Assembly: GCA_016871615.1 (NCBI GenBank)
Contig: VHCX01000036.1
Span: 1 to 33,768, forward strand
Direction: 5' to 3'
DNA length: 33,768 bases
DNA from: Verrucomicrobiota bacterium
Lineage (GTDB): Bacteria > Verrucomicrobiota > Verrucomicrobiia > Limisphaerales > UBA9464
Both the position numbers and the translations under genes were made by a program. Below the pieces are notes generated by a model. The model had not been told where the DNA came from and did no database searches. It worked only from the letters and a program-made list of their open reading frames with translations. Below, piece by piece: positions 16,801 to 23,522 of this stretch; within the stretch, counting starts at the first letter, position 1, and each line of letters starts with the position of its first letter.

Positions 16801-17362
16801 ACGCCTCACCTTCGCGACCGACAACCACCTGGTCGACCCGAAGGGTGCCGTGATCGGTGAGGTGCGCCATCGGATCACCTGCCGTGCCCGGCCGGGAGCC
16901 ACGGTGCTGCTCTGGGAGGCGACCTTCCGCAGCGAGGTGGGCGACCTGGTGTTCGGGGATCAGGAGGAGATGGGTTTCGCCGCGCGGGTGGCCACGCCGC
17001 TGACCGAGAAGAACGGCGGTCTGCTCACCAGCAGCGAAGGACGCACCTCGGCCTCGGCCACCTGGGGCCGGGCCGCGGCCTGGTGCGACTACTCCGGCAC
17101 CGTGGATGGGCGGCGGCTCGGCATCCAGATCGTGGCCGATCCCACGAACTTCCGTCCCAGTTGGTGGCACAATCGCGACTACGGCGTTTTCGTGGCCAAT
17201 CCGTTCGGGCGCGAAGCCATGAAACAGGGCGAAAAGAGCCGGGTGACCGTGCCTCGCGGCGACGCCTTCACCATGCGCTTCGGAGCCATCCTGCACGCCG
17301 ACTGCGCCACCCCGCCTTCGGCCAGGGCCGAGTGGTGCAAGGCACCGGCCGAGGCCCCCTGA
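13805..17362 (+). CDS. PVC-type dehydrogenase / HEAT / cytochrome c / DUF6807-like fusion protein
   Basis: A 1185-residue predicted exported protein with four parts. After a signal segment (about residues 20-36) comes a PVC-type membrane-bound dehydrogenase beta-propeller (about 45-435; TIGR02604-like) with two Asp-rich DTDGDGKAD/DLDGDDEAD loops at 105-113 and 148-156. HEAT-like helical repeats span about 452-675. A PVC-type heme domain (about 724-870) carries CFQCH at 752-756, and Met848 in SAMPAYD is the likely axial ligand. The C-terminus (about 900-1180) resembles DUF6807, also called PmoA-like. The likely role is periplasmic oxidation of a sugar or related compound with electrons passed through heme c. 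The gene overlaps the MFS stop codon as ATGA and ends 21 bases from the convergent deacetylase. The substrate is unknown, and I inferred the fusion from one uninterrupted frame. Confidence 0.85.
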   Translation: MNPPQTRCRPRDAARTRQTLRRWALAWIPALACSAADFEDPNADREAMPTVPPGFEITTFARDPLVRQPCSMAFDLQGRLCVGMGPQYRSPTPKTPGDSVVWVLDTDGDGKADRTKVFATGFNAIQGLAWRGRDLWVANAPDLTIVRDLDGDDEADEYVRLYTDLGNLEHGLHGLNWAPDGKLYMSKGNSKGLSQPGRVAPKAFRNLWGVTAPPGSPDHPAARTFAKGRYEKNYHDPEDDWGREGGVLRCDPDGRNLEIVSRGSRNPWDITFDTGFHWLGTDNDQTTGDRVFMPFDRAHFGWNHPWSAHWGTEPHAPSAPVSGPLFEGSGTGIVFGDSPAFPASHRGVFFINDWLRKTTFLWRPRWDGALMRPEGGDWLPFIEGGKALFRPTDLEFGPDGALWVLGWGRGYGAEYRDGQFASEGRIFRVARVGSGGSKRSNPPHDRPPARRSVPQWLEAFESPLPVRRVEAQEELVRRGASVVSALRTALSKPRMPEGRQTWTAWTLGRIAEQDATGDTWFERQAADPESPLNLRLQSVRIVAHRRVARLDQEALPAAIVSRLADQEPRLRFATIQALGRVPAASARPGVPSLLEALARETDDTVFYAGWQTLRALQEPGQLRPLLTDARAGVRRAALLALLEDHALPEPEVRRLAKDDDTRVAGLAARWMEKATGEGASLMVRGRPLGGSSASPSAGTDLGPEPKHLYPAKMSLPAPPARETAVAQALERFPEGDPRRGAWLFHHPQGAGCFQCHRLDGHGQGFGPDLSVVGARVPVQHLVQSILEPNAVITEGFSLHRVETADLELSGILLEESGLSVTLGLANGRRETIPKARITARGSATQSAMPAYDTVLPARAVADLAAYLVRQGAPAPGGSPGSGPTSGAATPAAAIATADTLAVSESPGRLHLTRGGFPLADFVLQDDRILRPHFANLHAPGGHRVSRHHPPRPQLDAVDHDTMHPGLWLAFGDINGVDFWRNRGRIVHRGFAHRPEARDGRLTFATDNHLVDPKGAVIGEVRHRITCRARPGATVLLWEATFRSEVGDLVFGDQEEMGFAARVATPLTEKNGGLLTSSEGRTSASATWGRAAAWCDYSGTVDGRRLGIQIVADPTNFRPSWWHNRDYGVFVANPFGREAMKQGEKSRVTVPRGDAFTMRFGAILHADCATPPSARAEWCKAPAEAP

Positions 17363-17383
17363 ACCGGCCCCACGCCCAGCGCG

Positions 17384-19156
17384 CTATTTGGGTGCCGGCA
17401 AGGACGTGAGGTATTGGCGGCGGCGGATGACCGCCCACGGGTCTTGCGGGGCGTCTGACGGATCGATGTACCGGTCGAGGTCGCGCAGGGCGATGGCCCG
17501 GTATCCGTTGTTCTTCAGCCACTGCAGGTACTCGCGGAAACGTTCGAGCGGCGTGTTGACCCAGGGGTGATCCCGGTCGGGCACCCCGTGGAACTGCAGC
17601 ACCGCGATCCGGCCGCCGCGTGCCTGCTCGGCCGCGTGCCGGAAGTTCTCCAGCGTCCAGGTGGGGCGAGCGTCGCCGGTGGTGGGGATCAGCAGCGGGT
17701 GGTCCCACTCCGGTTCATAGGCCACGCCCCGACCGGTCTCGTAGGCGAACTCTGGTTGCGCACCTCGTCGGGCCCAGCGGAAGCCCAGGTCCCTGAGCAC
17801 CGCCAACGCCCCGGGATGGATGGCGTTGCCCGGGTAGGCGAAGCTGATGGGCTTGGGGATGCCATGCCGCACACACAACGCGTCGATGTGCGTCAATTCC
17901 TCGCGGAGGCGGCCCAGCACATCGGGGCCGATGCCCACATGGCTGCGGGTGTGGTTGCCGACCTCGAAGCCGTCGCGGTGCAGTTCGGCAATTTGCTGCC
18001 AGGTCATGTAGTCGGTCTTGTTGGTGAGGAAGCTGAAGCCCTCGGTGATGAAGAAGCTCGCCCCGAAACCCAACTCCTTCAGCAGAGGCCGCACATTCGC
18101 ATGCAGCGAGGCCACCGAGTCGTCGAAGGTCAGCACCACGAGCTTCTCGGGGATGGGCTGCCGGCGACGGATCTCCGGCAATGGCCGCGCCAGGAACTCC
18201 CGGCGCAGGCGGTCGAACTCAGGCACCGGGTCGGCGCCCTCGAAGAACCAGACCCAGCCACGGGCCTCGCGCGTCTCACCGGGCGGGCAGTCGCTCCACC
18301 GGGGATCGGCATGGATGCAGGGCACCGGGGGGTTCTGCCAGACGCGGTTCAGCCCGTCCCACGCGGTGATCACCCAGCGCCGTCCGCTGGCATCGGCCGC
18401 GGCCGCGAACGGCGCCTCGAGGATCCGCCGACCCGCCGCGGCATCGGCGAAACCGGTGGCCCGCCCGAGCAGGACGCAGACCTGGGCGCTGAGCTGCCGC
18501 AAGGCCTGGGTGCTGCCGTTGCGCACCCATGCCCGGAATTCCGCGTGTCCCACCCCCGGCGTCACCCGGGTCCCAAAGGCCACCCCGTCGGGCAGCGTCC
18601 GCATCATGGCCAGCGAACCGTCAGCACGCCGGCTCCATTCCACGGGTTCCAAGGGTTGGCCGGCTTTTTCCCAGATCGTTGGAATGTGTCGGTGAGCGAG
18701 GTAATTCAAGCCGAGGTGGGACCAGATTGCCTCAGGGACATCCACCACCACCTGGCCCCCGTTGTCCCAAGGAGGGAACAGACTGACCTTGGTGTCACGC
18801 TGCGGATCGATCGCGCCCTCGAAGAATCCCAATCGCGGATGCCGGCCGCCGGGATAGGGCAGGACGCGGATCGTTCCACCCGCCGCCCCGGAACCCGATG
18901 AAGCATCGGCCGGCATGCCCCACTGCTTCAGGGCCGCCGCGATCACCTCATCGCTCAGCCCGGTGGCCGCGCGAACCTCGGCGGCGGTGTACCGGTGGAA
19001 GCGGATCATGTTCTCCAGCCACTCGGCCTGGTCGGCAACTCCCTGCGGAGGTCGTGCCGTTTGAGCCTGCGGCTCGGCGACGGCCACGTGGATCCAACCC
19101 ATCGCCAGGACCAGCCAGCCCAACAAGGACCGCACGCGGTTTCTCAAAGGATTCAT
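17384..19156 (-). CDS. secreted polysaccharide deacetylase (NodB fold) with long N-terminal extension
   Basis: A predicted exported protein of 590 residues whose C-terminal half is a NodB-type deacetylase (carbohydrate esterase 4). The catalytic motif TFDDS is at residues 343-347, followed by the metal-binding GNHTRSH, then SFAYPGN and a late LQFHGVP with the last conserved His. It would remove N- or O-acetyl groups from a polysaccharide. The first 310 residues are not a family I recognise: a short helical stretch resembling an HTH-like module (about 45-80), then a beta-rich region that may bind carbohydrate. I chose the ATG at 19156 over a TTG at 19183 because it gives a standard signal peptide (about 1-28). 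It is monocistronic as far as I can see. Confidence 0.85.
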   Translation of the reverse strand: MNPLRNRVRSLLGWLVLAMGWIHVAVAEPQAQTARPPQGVADQAEWLENMIRFHRYTAAEVRAATGLSDEVIAAALKQWGMPADASSGSGAAGGTIRVLPYPGGRHPRLGFFEGAIDPQRDTKVSLFPPWDNGGQVVVDVPEAIWSHLGLNYLAHRHIPTIWEKAGQPLEPVEWSRRADGSLAMMRTLPDGVAFGTRVTPGVGHAEFRAWVRNGSTQALRQLSAQVCVLLGRATGFADAAAGRRILEAPFAAAADASGRRWVITAWDGLNRVWQNPPVPCIHADPRWSDCPPGETREARGWVWFFEGADPVPEFDRLRREFLARPLPEIRRRQPIPEKLVVLTFDDSVASLHANVRPLLKELGFGASFFITEGFSFLTNKTDYMTWQQIAELHRDGFEVGNHTRSHVGIGPDVLGRLREELTHIDALCVRHGIPKPISFAYPGNAIHPGALAVLRDLGFRWARRGAQPEFAYETGRGVAYEPEWDHPLLIPTTGDARPTWTLENFRHAAEQARGGRIAVLQFHGVPDRDHPWVNTPLERFREYLQWLKNNGYRAIALRDLDRYIDPSDAPQDPWAVIRRRQYLTSLPAPK

Positions 19157-19365
19157 GTCGGGAATTCGGGTTCTATCGGCCAAATCCCACCTGCGGGGCT
19201 TGCCGTTTACTGGAGGCGGTCCGAACCCAATCGAGGCAATCCGACACCCGGGCGCACAAGAAGGGTGATCGGTTTTCCGTTGAGAGTTCCAAGACGATGC
19301 GGAATTCCCAATTGAACCGGCCCGCTGGTTGCAGTGACCTCGAGCAAATCCTCAAGTGATCGATC

Positions 19366-19716
19366 CTAGGCGAAGGTGAAGATGATATGACTTCCCAGCT
19401 TTCTTTCCGGCCTGCCGACGTTGATGAAGGCCGCGAATCGGCGGAAACCGTCGTCGTCGCCGGGCTTGTCGCGAGTCACCACCAGCTTGGCGGCAAACAC
19501 GCCGTCTGAATTGGGTCGGTCCGTGTAAATAGTTTCTTTGCCCCAACCACTGGCAACCTGGATCGCTGATTCGGGCGGGACTCGGAAACGAACCTGCGTC
19601 TCTTGACGATCTGGGTCGGTGGTAGGTGTTTTGACCACAGATATTTCGAAGTCGGTCGGGTTCGGTTGCGAGCAACCAGTTGCCAATACCAGCGCAATGA
19701 CCAAAAACCTGATCAT
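19366..19716 (-). CDS. small predicted lipoprotein, unknown function
   Basis: A 116-residue protein with a signal peptide ending in the lipobox-like LATGC, so Cys15 would be lipidated and the protein anchored to a membrane. The mature part is beta-rich and polar, with no motif I recognise; the Asp/Gly-rich stretch GDDDGFRRF is the most distinctive. The ATG at 19716 is supported by the lipobox. Base composition here is near 50-55% GC, far below the neighbours, which suggests recent acquisition or low-expression lineage-specific DNA. No partner gene is adjacent. It could be a genuine orphan; the coding call rests mainly on the intact signal peptide, the stop at 19366 and plausible composition. 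Confidence 0.6.
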   Translation of the reverse strand: MIRFLVIALVLATGCSQPNPTDFEISVVKTPTTDPDRQETQVRFRVPPESAIQVASGWGKETIYTDRPNSDGVFAAKLVVTRDKPGDDDGFRRFAAFINVGRPERKLGSHIIFTFA

Positions 19717-19810
19717 GGTTGACGGATCACCGCCCTGAGTTTCTTGGATTTTACCGACTTCCATTGTTGCGGCGGGCGTCCGAATCGGAAGCATAAACGC
19801 TGAGGGTGTA

Positions 19811-19900
19811 TTAGATTCCTCGCCGGACGAACTCGGCCAGCGGTATCTCCCGGGTCTGGCAGACCTGCTTGGCCCGCGCGTACACCTCGTCGAGTGGTTG
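19811..19900 (-). pseudogene. remnant of a ribbon-helix-helix antitoxin-like gene
   Basis: Read on the minus strand, this stretch encodes DEVYARAKQVC followed by REIPLAEFVRRGI and then TAA. This pattern of a short strand, helix, turn and helix resembles the ribbon-helix-helix part of VapB/CopG-type antitoxins. A normal start with a strand such as 'M.T..LPDE' is absent, and the usual C-terminal toxin-binding tail is cut off by the stop. No toxin gene is next to it. It lies in the low-GC stretch with the orphan lipoprotein. I read it as a decayed antitoxin fragment; a chance match is possible. Confidence 0.35.
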
Positions 19901-20012
19901 GATTTGCGAGCAACCACGTTTTGGAGTTTGATGGCATCGTCCGATGCCGTCAATGCAGTAGCTGACACGTGGTGCCTTCCGATGCGGGCAGGGAATCCCG
20001 CAGCGGAACCGC

Positions 20013-20903
20013 TCACGGCACCACGACCCGCAGGGCTCTTGGTCGCACGGTGATGGAGGCCGGGAGGGCTCCGACCAGGTCGCCATCGAGGTGCAAGCCC
20101 ATGGGTCCGGCACAGGCGAGGTGGAGTTGGTCGGCCTGAAAGACCTGACGAACCGACGACGTGCGGATCCGCCGCAAGGTCATCCGGATCCAGGTCCCGA
20201 TCAGGGTGGCCCAGTCCAGCCGGGTGATCACCGTGATCCCGAGTCGGCCATCGTCGAGGCGGCTTGCCGGGAAAAGTTCCAGCCGCCCACCGAAGTAATG
20301 GCCGGATCCGATCTCCACGACGGGACCCATGGCAGAATGGGAGACGGTGGTCACCGTGACGAGGGGATGCGGTGGACGCATGGCCCGGGCTCCGGCGACC
20401 AGATAGGCCAACGGTCCAAAACGTTTCTTCTGGGACCAATCGACACCGGCGATGGCCCGAGCGGAAAGTCCGGCGCCGGCGAGTAGGGCGAAGCATCGCG
20501 TCTCCGGCCGCCCCTCCGCGCCCACGAAGGTCGCCTGGGGCAAATCGATGCGCCGTTCGCGCCCTTGGTGGACGACTTGCCAGGCGGCGTCGAAGCTGGA
20601 CGGAATCCCGAGTTCCTTGGCCAGGACATTGACCGTTCCGAGCGGGATCACGGCCAGGCGGGTGGCTTCAAGGGCTCCGGGCACGTCGGCCAGGCCGTTG
20701 AGCACCTCGTTGACGGTGCCGTCCCCGCCCGCGGCGACGATCGTTTCCAACCCCTCCCTCGCGAGGGCCGCAGCGAGGCCCCGCGCGTCGCCGGGCCCTC
20801 GGGTGGGGACGACCCGGACACCGGCCCCCAGCGCCGAGAGCCGATCCCGGAACCGGAGCGCCTTCTCGCCCTGGGCGGTGGGGTTGAACAGGATCCCGGT
20901 CAT
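20013..20903 (-). CDS. diacylglycerol kinase-family lipid kinase
   Basis: A 296-residue protein of the DagK/YegS/BmrU lipid-kinase family, which phosphorylates diacylglycerol or related lipids using ATP. The nucleotide-binding core AAGGDGTVNEVLNGL covers residues 57-71, after an N-terminal strand ILFNPTAQG (residues 4-12) typical of the family. The second domain is a beta-sandwich with GAGLSARAI and a DDGRLGI stretch. No membrane segment is visible, so it acts at the membrane surface. It starts at the ATG at 20903, 174 bases downstream of the dxs stop on the same strand. It could be the last gene of the xseB-dxs run, but the gap makes an independent promoter possible. Confidence 0.9.
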   Translation of the reverse strand: MTGILFNPTAQGEKALRFRDRLSALGAGVRVVPTRGPGDARGLAAALAREGLETIVAAGGDGTVNEVLNGLADVPGALEATRLAVIPLGTVNVLAKELGIPSSFDAAWQVVHQGRERRIDLPQATFVGAEGRPETRCFALLAGAGLSARAIAGVDWSQKKRFGPLAYLVAGARAMRPPHPLVTVTTVSHSAMGPVVEIGSGHYFGGRLELFPASRLDDGRLGITVITRLDWATLIGTWIRMTLRRIRTSSVRQVFQADQLHLACAGPMGLHLDGDLVGALPASITVRPRALRVVVP

Positions 20904-21077
20904 GGATTTCAGGGTCGCCGGGCGGCTCGCTGCGGATCAACTCCCATCAGGCCGGCCAGGGACGCGGGAGAAGGCCACCCTCGGCCCGCCCCAATCGTCA
21001 CCCGCCCCTTGGGCTCAAGGTTCCTGGCGGCGGCAGTCGCGGGATCCGGAGGCCGGGAACCCGCCCGCCCCCCCGGC

Positions 21078-23069
21078 TCACCCCTGCGCCCCCCCGGTCA
21101 CGGAGGTGGCCCGGGTGGCCGGCAGCCGGGCCGTCACCTCGGCCACCAGGCGATCGACCGTCAGGCCGTGCTTCTGGCGGAGGTAGTCGACGCTCGAGGC
21201 GTGCTCGATGAACTGGTCCGGCCACGCCAGACGGAACACTGGCGTCCGGATCCCGGCCTCGCTGAGGCACTCGAGCACGGCGCTGCCATATCCGCCCATC
21301 GCCACATGGTCCTCGAGCGTGGCGACGAGGTCGGCCGCCTCCCCGAAGAAGCGATGGATCCCGGTGTCGAGGGGCTTGAAGAAGCGCGGATTGACGACCG
21401 CCACGTCGTATCCCTCGGCGCGCAGCCTCCGGGCGGCCTCGCGGGCCAGCGTCCGCATGGGGCCCAGGCCGAAGAGGGCCACCTTGGTCGCCCCGGGGCG
21501 GCTCTCGAACTGCGAATCGACCTTCGCCTGGCCGATCCCGACGACGTCGGGCTGGTCCTTGATCGGCACCCCCTCCGCGTTGCCGCGCGGGTAGCGGATG
21601 GCCACCGGGTGCTGCTGCAGCGTCGCCGTGAACATCATGTCCTGCAGCTCGTCCTCGTCGGCCGGGGCCATGCCGATGATCTGCGGCAGGCAGCGCAGGT
21701 AGGCGATGTCGAAGAGCCCGTGATGGGTCGGTCCGTCGTTGGCGCTGAGGCCCGCCCGGTCCATGCAGAAAATCACCGGCAGGTCCTGCAGGCACACGTC
21801 GTGGTGGATGCAGTCGTAGGCCCGCTGGAGGAAGGTGCTGTAGATGGCCACCACGGGATGGAATCCCATGGTCGCCATGCCGGCGGCGAAGATCACGGCA
21901 TGCTCCTCGGCGATGCCCACGTCGTAGTACTGCCCGGGCACCGCCTGCTCGAGCAGCTTGAGGCTGGTGCCGCTGGGCATCGCCGCGGTGATCCCCACCA
22001 CCGACTTGTCCTTCTGGCAGAGCTTGACCATGGTGCGGCCGAAGACCTCCTGCCACATCGGTGCCGCCCCGGCCTTGGGCGGCGGGGTCTGCCCGGTGGC
22101 CGCGTCGTAGGCTCCGAGGCCATGGAACTTCTCGGGGTGCTTCAGGGCGGCTTCGTACCCCTTGCCCTTCTGCGTGAGCACGTGGATCACCACCGGTCCA
22201 TGGCAGGTCTTGGCGAACTCCAGCGTGCTGACCAGGAGCGGCAGGTTGTGGCCGTCGATGGGCCCCAGGTACCGGAGGCCGAATTCCTCGAACAGGAGCG
22301 CGCTGCCATGGCCGCCCCGGCCGTCCGCGTCGAGCTGGTTGTGGGCCGGCTCCAGCGCCACCGACCCGACGATGCCCTTCAGGGCCTCCTCGGTCTTGGC
22401 CCCGAGCATGGCCACCTGTTCGCCCCGGGGCAGGCGCTTGAGCCAGTTGGTGAACTCTCGGGCGAGCCGGTTGTACCGCGGGCTGGCCGTCAGCTTGCCA
22501 AGGTACTCGGCGACGGCCCCGACATTCTTGGCGATCGACCACTCGTTGTCGTTGAGGATGCCGATGAAGCGCTTCGTGGTGCACTTGATGTTGTTGAGCG
22601 CCTCGAAACTGATGCCGTTGGTCAGGGCCGCGTCGCCGAAGATGCAGACCACGTTCTCGTCGGTCTTCTTCTGGTCCCGCGCGGCGCACATGCCCAGCGC
22701 CGCCGAGAGCGCCGTGCCGGCATGCCCGGCACCGTAGCAGTCGTGGTCGCTCTCGGTGCGGAGAGCGAACCCGTTGAGGCCGTCGGTGGTGCGGATGGTC
22801 CGGAAGCGGTCCCGCCGACCGGTCAGGATCTTGTGGACGTAGACCTGGTGGCTGACGTCCCATACGAACTTGTCCCTGGGGGTCTCGAAGACCCGGTGGA
22901 GGGCGATCGACAGCTCCACCACCCCGAGATTGGGGCCAAGGTGCCCGCCGCTCTTGGCCAACCCTTCGATCAACTCCTGGCGGATGTCGGCGGCCAGTTC
23001 GGTCAGTTGCTCCGGGGTCAACTTCTTGACGTGCGACGGGTGATCGACCATTTCGAGATAGCGGCTCAT
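21078..23069 (-). CDS. dxs: 1-deoxy-D-xylulose-5-phosphate synthase
   Basis: A 663-residue thiamine-diphosphate enzyme that condenses pyruvate and glyceraldehyde 3-phosphate in the first step of the MEP isoprenoid pathway. The N-terminal part has WDVSHQVYVHKILTGR (about 70-85). The middle has DVGIAEEHAV with the catalytic Glu, then YSTFLQRAYD, DRAG and DGPTHHG, all well conserved. The C-terminal transketolase-like domain follows. Two cofactor-site motifs differ from textbook Dxs: GAGHAGTALS (113-122) where GAGHSSTSIS is usual, and GDAALTNG (145-152) where GDGA..G is usual, while NDN at 173-175 is kept. I chose the ATG at 23069; the open frame upstream to 23243 overlaps xseB and lacks family sequence. 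xseB lies 62 bases upstream on the same strand. Confidence 0.92.
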   Translation of the reverse strand: MSRYLEMVDHPSHVKKLTPEQLTELAADIRQELIEGLAKSGGHLGPNLGVVELSIALHRVFETPRDKFVWDVSHQVYVHKILTGRRDRFRTIRTTDGLNGFALRTESDHDCYGAGHAGTALSAALGMCAARDQKKTDENVVCIFGDAALTNGISFEALNNIKCTTKRFIGILNDNEWSIAKNVGAVAEYLGKLTASPRYNRLAREFTNWLKRLPRGEQVAMLGAKTEEALKGIVGSVALEPAHNQLDADGRGGHGSALLFEEFGLRYLGPIDGHNLPLLVSTLEFAKTCHGPVVIHVLTQKGKGYEAALKHPEKFHGLGAYDAATGQTPPPKAGAAPMWQEVFGRTMVKLCQKDKSVVGITAAMPSGTSLKLLEQAVPGQYYDVGIAEEHAVIFAAGMATMGFHPVVAIYSTFLQRAYDCIHHDVCLQDLPVIFCMDRAGLSANDGPTHHGLFDIAYLRCLPQIIGMAPADEDELQDMMFTATLQQHPVAIRYPRGNAEGVPIKDQPDVVGIGQAKVDSQFESRPGATKVALFGLGPMRTLAREAARRLRAEGYDVAVVNPRFFKPLDTGIHRFFGEAADLVATLEDHVAMGGYGSAVLECLSEAGIRTPVFRLAWPDQFIEHASSVDYLRQKHGLTVDRLVAEVTARLPATRATSVTGGAQG

Positions 23070-23131
23070 GGGGTTGGGACTGCGGGGAAAAACTGGGATG
23101 CGGCGGCGCGGCGCGGGCGGTTTCAGGGCGT

Positions 23132-23401
23132 TTAGGCGGCGCCGGGGCCGTCGTCGCCCACGGGACGCGTCGTAAGAACCCCGTCGAGGTTCTCCTCGAG
23201 ACGCCGGACCTTCACCTCGGCCTCGCCCAGGCGGTCTTGGCACAACTTGGCGAGCACGGCGCCCTCCTCGAAGCGCTGGATCAACTGGTCCAGCGGCAGG
23301 TCGTCGGACTCCATCGCCTCGACGATGGACTCAAGCTTCCTGAGGGCCTCCTCGAAGGACACCTCGGCCGCCGACGTGACGGTCTGCACACCCTGTGACA
23401 C
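23132..23401 (-). CDS. xseB: exodeoxyribonuclease VII small subunit
   Basis: An 89-residue, mostly helical protein matching the small subunit of exonuclease VII. That enzyme degrades single-stranded DNA from both ends and is built from one large and several small subunits. The core SFEEALRKLESIVEAME (about 15-31), then the LPLDQLI stretch and a FEEGAVLAKLCQDRL helix are characteristic. The start is a GTG at 23401; no ATG exists in frame before the conserved core. The large subunit gene xseA is not in the window. It lies upstream of dxs on the same strand with a 62-base gap; an xseB-dxs neighbourhood is common in many bacteria. The divergent recN start is 121 bases away. Confidence 0.9.
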   Translation of the reverse strand: MSQGVQTVTSAAEVSFEEALRKLESIVEAMESDDLPLDQLIQRFEEGAVLAKLCQDRLGEAEVKVRRLEENLDGVLTTRPVGDDGPGAA

Positions 23402-23510
23402 GGGCGCAAAATGCGTCGAAACCCACCGGATTGCCTAGCGGTATTTTGCAGGGGAGGCGCCGTCGCCCCGGGGAGCGCCGTCTCCGCCTTTGGGGTTTCC
23501 CTCCAGCCCC

Positions 23511-23516
23511 GGAAGG
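23511..23516 (+). promoter_or_regulatory. Shine-Dalgarno site that fixes the recN start
   Basis: GGAAGG lies six bases before the ATG at 23523. It argues for that start rather than the in-frame ATG at 23490, which has no such site and would add 11 residues of low similarity. Confidence 0.6.
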
Positions 23517-23522
23517 CGTTTG

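Noticed and set aside
19663-19916. Shared TTGCGAGCAACCA in the lipoprotein gene and the antitoxin-like remnant
   Set aside because: Thirteen bases without flanking similarity or insertion-sequence features; probably chance.
20565-23135. 856-codon plus-strand open frame across the lipid kinase and dxs
   Set aside because: It is antisense to two clearly conserved genes, has no recognisable domain, and long antisense frames are expected at this GC content.
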